Assembly: GCA_008508345.1 (NCBI GenBank)
Contig: QNGE01003082.1
Coordinates: 22,473 to 86,472, forward strand
Direction of reading: 5' to 3'
DNA from: Paragonimus westermani
Taxonomy: Eukaryota > Platyhelminthes > Trematoda > Plagiorchiida > Troglotrematidae
DNA: 64,000 bases
This document shows, piece by piece, positions 38,401 to 49,900 of this stretch. The position numbers and the translations under genes are program-made. Under the pieces are notes generated by a model, which was not told the origin of the DNA, made no database searches, and saw nothing but the letters and a program-made list of their open reading frames with translations. Position 1 is the stretch's first letter, and every line of letters starts with the position of its first letter.

Positions 38401-41400
38401 GGAAGAGAATAGGGTTTCCACTTGATTAGATGGTTGTTATGCTACAAGTCAAGTTGGGCTGGTTAGGTAACTAAGTCCGAATTTGACATTTCTGAGGTTC
38501 ATTGTGGCTTTACAGTTCCTCAATTCAGCTAGTAAAGCACCCGCTACGTCTGTGAAAGTTTTATCTGTCGCTGGCTCGAATCAAGTCAGAGTTCAAGCTT
38601 TGCATTCAAATTCCCTCTGAAATGAGTTGAAGTGCCCTAACCAAATAATGGTACGCGAACAAAAGGGGAGTACTAGTCAGAATTATCACTCAGGACTGCC
38701 AAGAAATAAGGTTCGGGGATCTCGATCCGTTCACAGAAAGTGACTCACAGAAAGCCACAACCAAGTGAAATTGGCCACGTCATCAGATTTTTTCTATTGA
38801 GCGCGCGACTAAAGTGGGTCTTTAAAATAACGGAAAGACATTGAAATCAAATATTTATTAGTGATACCACGTTTTATCCATAAAGCAGTTTGTTAGGTCC
38901 CCATAAAACTGAGCTTACTGTCATAGTTTTAATTTCGTTTCCACAAAATTCTGTTTGGGCCAAATGTTATTTGACAGTCAGTATTTATATGGCTGGTCTA
39001 AACAAGTGGGATCGCGGTTCTGTCAAGAGAAGCTTGCTATTAGGGAGAGATAATCTTAGTTTCCGTTCCTCCACTGAAGCCATTCTGATGCATAGCAAAA
39101 ACGTCACTGATTTTCGCTGTTTCTCTCCAAAAGTAAACCAATTCTGCAAACTCAATGGCGTGGCCACATGTAGTAACTCTGCCGGTTAAAATCCAAATAC
39201 TACTCATAAAGAATAATTCGTGGGACTGAACAAACAGAGTGCGGCACACAAGGAGGAAAATGTCATCAGTCTTTTAAAATGCGACGTCATAATACCGGGG
39301 ATTTTCCCACTACATCCCTGGCAGATCTTCGATTGACTTCCACACAATATGGAAGGTGGGGACTCACTAAACGCCTCAAAATCTGGCTTATATCTAACCC
39401 ATATGTGAGAAGTGCACTTTTTCGTTGAGAAGATGTGACCGTTGAGCGATTATTGTTAGTTTCAGCGACAAAAAATGAGAATGAAAACAGTGACTGTGAT
39501 AACAAACCCAATTATTGCATCGGTTAGTAGCTTCCCCAAACCCACTGTATAAGGATGCCTAATAGGTTCGACAGATTTGGATTATCTGCATGTTCACTTT
39601 CTTTGATGTTTCAAAATGTGATTTAAAACAATCCAGGCTAATCGTTGGTTCTTTAGAATTTTCTTGTGACAAACCAGTCCCGCTCATGTTAAGATAACTT
39701 CAACCTCACCATGCACTTATCACCAAACCGAGTGCTGTTCACTTCAGTTTTTGTCATTTGAACATGTGTCTGAAAGTTTATGATTGCGTTCGTTAGCAGT
39801 AGATACGTAATTCGTGAAGAACGAAAAACCTTGCATAAAAAGAAAGAGAGAAGATGGAAAGCAGGAGGCATTCTGTGTGACATCTTGGTTGTTGGGTAAT
39901 AAAAAGGGAGCTGAGCTTATACTAATGACAGAATGAAGCTGGCTGGCCTAAAGTCATTTTTAAAAAGGAAGTTTTTTGTTGAACTTGCCAACTGCATCGC
40001 TGCACTCAAAGTTATATTGGACCGCCTGAAAAATTTTATTCAGTAAAGAAGGAACTCAATGAAATTCAAAGTGGATCCACCTGTGTGTCGGACAAATTAT
40101 GCCGCATTCCTGTTTAGAACCTGGGAATTCTTGTACATACCGACCGAAGAGTTTAATTTCATGTGAGCGCGGCTGTATAGTTTTAGGCGGATCGTAGTTC
40201 ATCACAAAGATGAGTTTGTTTCTTTGCACTCGTTTGCCTGATGTATCACGGTGTTTTGCTTTTCCAGACCCGCTTGATAAAAGCGATCTCAGTAGTTTGA
40301 CCAGTAGCTGATCATGCCAGTAAACATATATTTCCAAAATGGTGCAGACTGATATTTGCCACTACATGGTGGTGAGTGCGCTGATGCGATGAGAAAAGAC
40401 TGAACCCTGGAAAAAGTGGCTTTATGACAGTCCTGCAAAAGCAATCCATATTTACGGCTTACGTTAACAAGTGGAAAACAGTTAAACAATCGTTGCACGA
40501 CATATTGGAATTCGAACGTTCTTAATTGTTGAATGCAAGAACATGCCCAGTATTGTGTGGGATGTCTGAGATTACCTAAAGAAAAATTTGTCCCAAGTTT
40601 TGGCCTCAATAATTTGATGTAGGTCCTAAAATCCCATAAATGTTCATAGTATGGCAGTTTGGAGAACGCACATGGAAAACTGCTAGTTGAACGTTTGAGC
40701 ACCTGCACTCCACTGTGTCAATTTTTGTTACGGTGCTTGCTTGGGCGCGTACAGATTGAATTACACAACTTCGAATTCTTTCCGAATAATATGTGGGTCA
40801 CTATAACATCTAAAATCTATTAATGCAATGTTGACAGATCTTGTGTGATTAGGTAGGTCAGCTGTTATTCGAACCATGAACATGTTGCTCAGTTGACTTA
40901 GTTCTGAAATGGTTTTTGATTTGTCTTGAATCGTGTTAGTAATAATATACCAGTTATGGAGTCCTTCATTTAATTCTTGGGGTTAATTTCCTCAGATTCC
41001 AACTGACGATCAATTTCTACCTCCCGGAAAACCATACCGGAGCAGTGAATCTCTTGAATCATTTGGCGGATTCCATGTGAAGCAGCGGGGAGGTTGGGCA
41101 ACAGAGTCTGAATAAGAAAGCCCCGAGCTCCTGGCATAGCTTGGCAGCCCAGATGGTACGGCGCTCGAAACGTTTGGGCATACTGTTTTTGTAACTGTTT
41201 TGGACCAAGGAGAACTTGGATTTTTCTAAGCTGGATATTCTTCCATCTTAACTCGACATAAAGTCTCGAATGAGTCACATCGGGGTATGCGAAATTACTG
41301 CAGAGATATCTCAAGGTGCTCAGCTTACCGATCAGAGATCCGGAGTAGAGAATATCATATGGTTCCGTCGAAGTTTCATTCCTGAAAACACAAAGATACC

Positions 41401-43316
41401 GACCCCGAAGAAACGCTTAAATGAACACGTTTAGTCCACTTAAGTCAGCATTAGATAGACAAAATTCAGTTCATATGTGCTTAATTTCCCGCCGTAGTTT
41501 AGCGTTAAACTTGCTTCAGTTCATTACTGAACCACCAATATTCCCTACCAAACACCACATTTTTACCGTCATCCCGGTGTTGATATCACGGATACACTGA
41601 TAAGACATGGCGATTTGCGGAGTAATAAAGGGGCAATTCGTAATCCATCCTTGAGCTTTCTTTTGATGTTTAGTTAGACATTACCTAATCCCGGTATTAT
41701 CTCGAGCTTACAATTCCCTATCCTTTTTGTACGCACAAATGGTGTGGAATGTTCAGATTTGTGTTCTCCCTGAGTTCGGTAACCGGATGCAAAGCACTTG
41801 ATTTTGTCCCTTTATACACACTGTCATTATATGAAGTTGAGTTTCTCTCAGGTTTCTCCATCCATAAATTTTCCGTTTCACAACTTTTCTGTGGTATTCT
41901 AGTAGGGGTTCGGAGTTTAAATCCATGCATATTCCAAATTTTGTTGCGTGAAATGTCTTTAGTTAGGTTGTTATTACGTTTCGTTTGAGGACTGAGTACC
42001 AACATACTAACTTCATTCAAAAGATCCTTAAAGTAAATACTCTGTTAATGGACGATACTGTTAAGCAGCGATACAAACCAACAATCAAACGAATTCGAAA
42101 TGCTTTTTTGGCAAGTGAACTAATGATATTGATACCCGTGACACACATCACTTTTTACAGTGGTCAGTTTTGATTACAGTGGAAGAACAGAACTTTAATA
42201 TGCCTCTTTTTTTTAATATGAAACCACCACACAGATTTGAAAATTAATAGTAACTTTCGGACAAACTTTTTTTCAGGAATAATCAAGAAATCTCAATTGG
42301 TACAGTATGTCTGCCAATTTTTGTAGTGCAAAACTGACATTTGGTTACGAATTTTTCATAAACTGACTACCAGCAACCTGATCGATTTCAGCCAATGGGA
42401 GGGGAAAATGTATCAATCGAAGCAAATTTGGCGCACTGCAGCATACAACGGCTAGCATCAACAGTGAGAAGTCGAGTGAATCTTCATTCTGTTGCACTAG
42501 TTCCAATTATGAAATCACCCGTAGACCGAAATAGTGTCACGGATACATGCGTCAAATCTGTTGTTGAATTCGGTTAGCGAGAATGCATTTACGACAGACT
42601 TTGGCAGGTTACCCCAAGTTGGATAAACACGGATGGAATGTTCTTTGAAACTCAAACGACTCATCCGATGGGGTTTTTCGTGAGTTATCGCTGAAATAGC
42701 TATTTTCGCTAGACACGAGTAATTTTCTTCAGGAAGGTTGGGGTCAATGAGGGATCCTATATGACAACCAAAACTACTCCGATGTCAGTAGCGCGATGAA
42801 GACAGTCCTATTTTGCACAATCTACCTAGATCGAGTAGAGAAAGTAGTGGTTTCTGTGAGCCACCGATGTAATATGCTTACATCCTTCGGTAGCTTCTCA
42901 CTTTCACACTAACCACCCGCTATGTGTTATATTTTAGTGTCATCAGAATATAATACAAGGCTGAGTGAACAAGTGTTGGCTTTCTAGCACTAGATGAATA
43001 ATGAGCAGAGATCGCAGTGTAGAATCTTATAGCACCTCGCTGAATACACAATACCAATATGAAAAAAAACCCGTTCACTTCGACATTAAAGTAACGATAC
43101 TGGAGGTAATCAGTGAGCCTCATGTGCAGAGGATTCGAGCAGGAAGGTGGGTGAATACTGGTGTGTGGAGGAGTATTCGTTTGATTTTGAACAAGCGGCA
43201 TGATTTTAACCGTAGACAAACAACCGGATGGACAGAGCGTCGGTTGCTCCAACTATTTCTAACGAATTACCTTACGTTGGTCACACTGGAATGTGTAGCA
43301 TTAAAATGTACTTCCT
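35401..43316. other. No identifiable gene
   Basis: Three successive minus-strand frames lie at 41314-40970 (114 codons), 40708-40289 (139) and 40337-40056 (93). They look slightly protein-like but hold no domain I recognise, and are close to chance lengths. No tRNA, ribozyme or clear repeat was found in the rest. Confidence 0.45.
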
Positions 43317-43809
43317 ATGGTTGGGAATAGTGGTGNNNNNNNNNNNNNNNNNNNNNNNNNNNNNNNNNNNNNNNNNNNNNNNNNNNNNNNNNNNNNNNNN
43401 NNNNNNNNNNNNNNNNNNNNNNNNNNNNNNNNNNNNNNNNNNNNNNNNNNNNNNNNNNNNNNNNNNNNNNNNNNNNNNNNNNNNNNNNNNNNNNNNNNNN
43501 NNNNNNNNNNNNNNNNNNNNNNNNNNNNNNNNNNNNNNNNNNNNNNNNNNNNNNNNNNNNNNNNNNNNNNNNNNNNNNNNNNNNNNNNNNNNNNNNNNNN
43601 NNNNNNNNNNNNNNNNNNNNNNNNNNNNNNNNNNNNNNNNNNNNNNNNNNNNNNNNNNNNNNNNNNNNNNNNNNNNNNNNNNNNNNNNNNNNNNNNNNNN
43701 NNNNNNNNNNNNNNNNNNNNNNNNNNNNNNNNNNNNNNNNNNNNNNNNNNNNNCAATACCAAAACCATCAACCCGAGCTACAAACAACACCACCACTATT
43801 CCCAACCAT
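43317..43809. repeat. Inverted X modules around an assembly gap
   Basis: The 19 bases at 43317-43335 are the exact reverse complement of 43791-43809. The left copy runs straight into the gap, so the inverted repeat probably continues inside it. The right copy is the end of module X (43754-43811), also found at 56915-56971. The gap thus lies between two X modules pointing away from each other. Confidence 0.85.
43336..43753. other. Assembly gap (418 N)
   Basis: A run of 418 undetermined bases between inverted repeat arms. Open frames crossing it are not real. Confidence 0.99.
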
Positions 43810-43999
43810 CATAAACCTACATGGGCGCACAACGCTAAAAATAGTTCGTCGCTGGGACACCTTTGCATGCAGAGGGGCTTCCACACGTGAACAGCTATTC
43901 TTCTTGCATGAATGCCTGCGTCACGCACTGATGATGTCACCTCGCTTGGTGATGAAACGTTTGCAACCTAAATGCCAAGCTCGGCGAACATATCAATAC
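43754..43999 (+). mobile_element. Penelope-like element end (modules X and Y)
   Basis: Module X (43754-43811) includes ACCCGAGCTAC and 'ATTCCCAACCATC'. Module Y (about 43917-43999) has CTGATGA at 43928-43934, a stem of 6 pairs GTCACC/GGTGAT (43936-43941 with 43948-43953), GAAAC at 43954-43958, and then 'TTTGCAACCTAAATGCCAAG'. Y is hammerhead-like: both boxes are present and GCA before box 1 can pair with TGC at 43962-43964. However an extra T (43935) separates box 1 from stem II and stem III is at most 2-4 pairs, so I do not call it an active ribozyme. Penelope-like elements of many animals carry hammerhead motifs in their long terminal parts, and X has wording I associate with such ends. No Penelope RT or GIY-YIG frame is visible. 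About 105 bp of unplaced sequence separates X and Y. Confidence 0.55.
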
Positions 44000-46900
44000 C
44001 AAAATATACTTTCTAGTTTATGTTTTCTATTTCTAATTGGACAGATTCTTAGGTAGTTGAACTTCAACCTCGGGGATCGTGCCGTCAGTTATGTTCACAG
44101 TCCTTTCTATCCATTTGTCCAATCTAGATTTGGTAGTCAATTGTGAACGGGGTGAGTAAGCTTGATTTTCCTTACATAGGCCAAACAATTCGCTCTGAAT
44201 TTCAGATGACAATACTCTACGCGTGATTAATTTCAGGGCGAGCAATTGATTGAACAATGGTCGCGCACTGCCGCAGCACACCTAATTTAGTAAATCAGAA
44301 CCAGTGAGAGTGTGGTCTAGATTATGGTTATATGTTGTGCACTGGTTGTGCATATCGTTCACGCTAGAAAAGCCAGCCTGAGATGAATTTTTCCCATGAA
44401 TTAATAAACAGAAACCAGTGAAAGTTATTGATAAATGCGGAATCGGTAGATCAGGAGAGTCAATGGGAATAAAGGTTGAGTACCCCACTTTGTGGGTGTG
44501 TTAGCTCATGCTTGTACTTCGCGTTGCCTAAAGATGAGTCCCAGACTAAAATATACTCGGGACATAGGAGTGATTCCTTGGAGTATCGTAGGTCTCATGG
44601 TCAGAAATCATTGACCACACATCCGGGAAATACTGAAGACCAAGATTAGTTTTTGGTAGAAACGTTGTGTTTGATGGAATCTTTGAAGACGATGAAATAC
44701 TTATTTGGTAATTTTGTGAAATTCGTATACACAGTGTAGTGCGCATTGCTCAAAATTTTCGGCTAACATTCCGCAGCAGAAGGGATACACTTTAAGTTAT
44801 CCACGTTGAAAATGTCTTGAGTGTGGTATGTAAATCAGAAGCAGTCTGTTTCCTACTTCGCTGTGTTGCGCAAAGAGAAAATATTTGAAGAGATTTAAAT
44901 GTGGACCGATTTCTTGATCGTCGTGTGTTAGGAAAACAATGTTACGAATAGGTTTGTGGATATTCACTAGCTGTCGTCCCCTCATCAAGGGTAACAGGCG
45001 CGATCAGCGAAAGTCCCAGCAAATTTGATCTCTTGGAGTAATTATCAACTGTGATTGTTGGCGAGTCCACCATCATTACGGCACCCGTCGCAGTCCTAGC
45101 AATGTAACAGTATTATACGGGACGATTCCGAATGTATAAGGCTGAACTTCAGTCTAGCTCAATTAGACACGAAGATACATTCAAGATTGGGCAATCTATT
45201 GTCTTTGCAATATTCAGGTTGAATTTGGCACATGAAATCGAAAGTTCATCGTACTGACTTAAGACACAACAAGCATGTGCATCATGAGATGAGTAATGAG
45301 GACACTCATGTCACCTTGGGGAGTCCGGTGAAAACTATAGGGGAAGACCTTTGAAGTAATTGAACCCTCCAATGCTGGACGTCTGACAAAGCGGGGAATG
45401 GGACTCATGAAGGACAACACCAACGTCATTATCGCCGTTTGATAGGGTTCCTGGTTACGAGGCAAAATTAGTTTACTTCACATTTCACCTTGGGTGGCTG
45501 GTATTTCAATTTAAGTGAACAGTTCTGGGAACTTGAGCACCAGCATACCGCCGAGGTGTGGAACTCCGGTGAAATTTTGGGTGGCAATGCTATAGGTTTC
45601 GGTACCTGGATGAAAACTACCCTTAACTCATCAACTACTCGTGTTTTTTACAATCTCATGATTTCCCATTCAAGTCTTTTGATGACATGACAAGCTAGTT
45701 TGCTCTACCCAAGCAATGTTCATTATGTATGCCTTGATGACCTTTCAGCTACAGACATTTTGTGCCATGTTCTGCACATGACCTGAGGGCCTAAGACCTC
45801 AGTATGCAAACACCTGTTGGCCTGTTACCACCACCACTCCTTGATTTCTTTTACTCCCCATCGATCCCTGCATAAGTGTTAAACTCACACGCATCAGTTG
45901 TCCAGGGACATTGACTTGCTGGCTTCGCAGTTGCTTCCAAACGTTGACTGACTATTTTTTGCTTGGATTTCTGATCTGCGCAATCTAATTGATGTCTGTT
46001 GTTATAAATCCTTGAATTTAAAGAAACTGTCGAAACGTTTATTTTATTGAGTATACCATTACTGGTACCGTTAAAACCAATCCAACTTGCTTAGGCACCA
46101 TTGGGCGTTCTGAGGATAACGACTGTAAATAAGTGTTTTACTGCTCACGATTACAAAGAATACCGTGAAAGACTTGCCAGATGTTTCACACTGTCGATAT
46201 ACAGCGATGGCAAACTGTGATCGAAAACACTGTTATGTAAGCTGTTCTAACCAAAAGAGAGCACATTCTACATGCCAACATATTAACAGAGAGGCAATTA
46301 TACATCATAGCGAACCTGGAACTTTACTGAAAACTTCCACGGATACCGAGGTTTTGAGGAGACTTCACCTGATTTCCGGAAACCGGCAGGTAATATGCAT
46401 AACTTTCCGTCGACCTATGGAAGTCGCTTTGGAGCTGGTCGATTAAGTCTTGTTGTTATACCATGCTGCCCTTCCCCATTGTTCTTCGATTGCTGTACCC
46501 CACTGACCTTAGAGTGGTCAAAACATACATTTCTGCCAGTGACACCAAAATTTCCCATTGGGCATTGTGTCCTTGTCTTGGAAGAAACGACTCCAGAGTT
46601 TCCGTCACAGCTGCTTAACCCACTTACTATCAAATAGTTGTTTGCGTATGACAACATGTTATCCTCTTTGCTCAAATCCTATCTCGCTGTTGTTCTTCAG
46701 CGCCATTGTATTAAAATATCACCGGCTATTTTAGCCAAATTTTACGATGTTAACTAATTTTTCCGCACGTTAAACGTATTGGTGTGACAGACTGACAACC
46801 GAAGTATCTTGTGATGAAACGTCTTCGTGGAAAAAAATGACTTGGCGGACTGGTCATTCTCAATACCAAAAGCTTTGAACTTTCAAATAACAACCGATGC

Positions 46901-49900
46901 CAACAAAACTTGTTTTCATCTCGAGGGCAATTACGGATGGAATCACCAGTGCTAAACCATCTCAATTATCCCATCGTCTTCAAATTGTGACGTTGAGACA
47001 CAGGTAAGCGTCAGCACACACGGAAATCTTCAATACTTTGTTTCCACAATGTTTAAAACTTATGGGAGTTTTCGGCAAGTTCTATGGTTACACTTCTTTC
47101 ATGCCTCTCAGTTTCACCATCAAACCTTGCAATTTGCCTATAAACTCCTCAGTCCATGCAGAACTTGTCCAGAGTAGCTCACTTAACTGCTCCATTGTAT
47201 TAGTTTATCGGCGAGAATCGCTTTCAGTTTTGAAGCATTGCATAAACTTTTTTAAAAAATGAACTGGCGCCAGCATAAAAGCTGAAAACATGAGAGTAAA
47301 AGAAATTCTAAGTAAACGGGCTATCACAATTTGGGCATTGTTTAGCAAACAACATGGAACAATTGACACACTATTTCAATGGGAGCAAAAATTAGGATTA
47401 ATTGTTAGCAACATCACAGGAAACGTTTACATTCAGAAAATAGGAAATTTCAACAGCAATTAACAGCTAAAGGTCGTTTTCCGTAGGACTACTTTGTCAG
47501 CAGAGATGCATGCATATGACCAAAAAAATACACCTCTATGAAGGCAGTACCAACTGCTTTATTCGACAAGAGTATAATTGCTGTAGCTTAAACAAAGTCA
47601 CATGTAACCCGTCAACCGTTTTCTCTCAATTAAAATCAAAGAAGTTAGCTGGGTTAGTCTGTTTCATGATCTGGTTCGTCTAAGTACAATTCTTGTGAAA
47701 GACAGAGGATGTTGCTACTGTATACAAAGAACCCTTTTCGACTAACTAACCCATTCGAATTGGCATGTCAAACGAAATCCACTTGAACCTTCAGAAAGTC
47801 TGGACAGCTTGATAGTGAAAATCACATCTCATGGCTGACACTACTGCCATTCCACCCAGTCATAAATAACAGAGCGTACCCGTGTTGCCTATGATTTTTC
47901 AGCCCAACAATTGTACCAAAGTGTATGACATGGCGTGACCCTTACTAAAGTTCGGGAAGTGTTCCAACTTTGATGCAGTTTGTATTTTACCATGTGTGAC
48001 TTGCCAGAATCTGATTTTTAATCGACGCGCTGTTAACAAAGTAAATAGATCAAACAAAAATTACTTCGGTCGGGTCAACAGTGATCGAATCGGATTACCA
48101 TGAAATCGAGGTGAGACCGACGGAAAAGACAAGCAGCCCAACTTATGCGGCAGACAAGAATTTGATCGTTGAGGTGGATGCATCCATTTTAGTTGGGGAT
48201 GATGACAGAGCTGGTAAAGTAGCGTTCTGCGTGCCCTTATGGTTTAGTCAATTAGGGGGTGTTTCCGGACTTCTCATATTTTCTGTCCTCTTCTGAATGA
48301 TGTTGCCTGATTTTTGACGTCAGGTCACGCCTTCAAAAGAAGATGAACAACAAAAGCTTGATCATTCGGTGATACTGAAGCTGATGATCCCCGTTAGGTG
48401 GAATTCGTGAATCTTCCTTATTCGCTTCTGACAACCAATAATTTCTTCAATACTCAAAAAGGTAAGTTTTGGGTGGATTTGTTTGTCATTGGAGAAAAAA
48501 CGGGGTTCGCACAATAAGTGTCTACATTCTCTTGACTTTAGACGCAAACACCCGTTGTCCAAATAGTAAGTGGAACCTGAAATGCAGTCCTTCAGCTAAC
48601 CGCCAAACAGTTTTTGACGTATCTTGCAAAATAGCAGTTGCGCGGGGATCTTGATTTGTTCCGTGAAGTGCACAGAAGCCTTGTTGTGAGCGAACAACGC
48701 AACTGTTTCACTCGGCTTTTTTTAGATCACGTAAACCGAATCCCTTTCTTCTGTGAAAAATGTCACTTTCCAGTAATTTATGCAACTGTTGTGTTCGTTA
48801 ATATTTATACTTTTATTAAGCCAGGGCACTTGTTTTTGGAGTCACAGAATTGTGCCTAAAAATTGAGGGGATATTATAGCTGAAGCTAAAGCGTTTCTTA
48901 AGAACCAAAAACTACAGACACTCTGAGGGGTATATCTTATGAGCAAAGTGTCCGCCTAATTTTACCTCTCTGCAGCTCCGGCGTGATACTGGCCGCAAAA
49001 ATGGACACAGACGTACACTCTGATTATGGACTTCTCATCTTAGGCAGCCCTCACTTTGACAGTGGTGTTGGGTATTCTAAAATCTCTGTGTGCCTGCTCG
49101 GAAAGGGGTAACCGGAGGATGCCAAACTGGTTTAAGCCGAGATGCAGAGTCCACACCTGAATTAGGGCACGGTCTTGGTCGAGGCCGAACCTCGATAGCA
49201 CGTCGTCCGTAAGAAGCGGCATAAAAGCCTTACACTTTAGTTAAAAAAGTACCCTGGATTTTGTATAACATGTATTGTGGGGAGGTGATTGATGCCCAGA
49301 GCCGTAAACCGTCGGCTTTCCTGCATTATTAGAGTTTTCGCCAAATCACATAACTTATTTCCGTACATCGCGCCAGTTCCACCACAGTATATCACAACCG
49401 CCAGTTTGGCTTGCTGACTGTAGCGAAATATCACACATCCCCACTGAGTTGTTCACAACATAATCAACTCCATCCAGTTGAAACGAAACTGATTATATTC
49501 TTGATTGAGGTAAACGTACTCTGCTACCTCTGTTAACCTGGGACAATGCTGTGACCGTGTCTGAATGACTGCTGTCGAATTACTTATTGCAAACATGTAT
49601 TTCAATTCTAAAAATATGCAATCTCAGGTGCCAGTCCGTAAACCATGTGTCTGTCTGATTTGAATGTAAGTGACCACCATGATGTTTTACTCTTGTTCAC
49701 TGACAGAGCCGGGCTTTCTAGAAAACTGCCGAAGAACATCGCCTCACTTTCAAAGTCCTTTACACATGTCCTACCTCAGGTTAGTCTGCCTGAGAGCGAT
49801 TAGTTTCGTAATTTTTCTCACATCAATTAGAAACAGACAAAAAGTAAATGTGAGGACATGAAATGTCCCGCAAGTTAACTTTTCCTTCTCATCTCATCAG

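Noticed and set aside
43228..43890. Long open frames of 156-220 codons
   Set aside because: They run through the 418-base gap and consist mostly of unknown residues.
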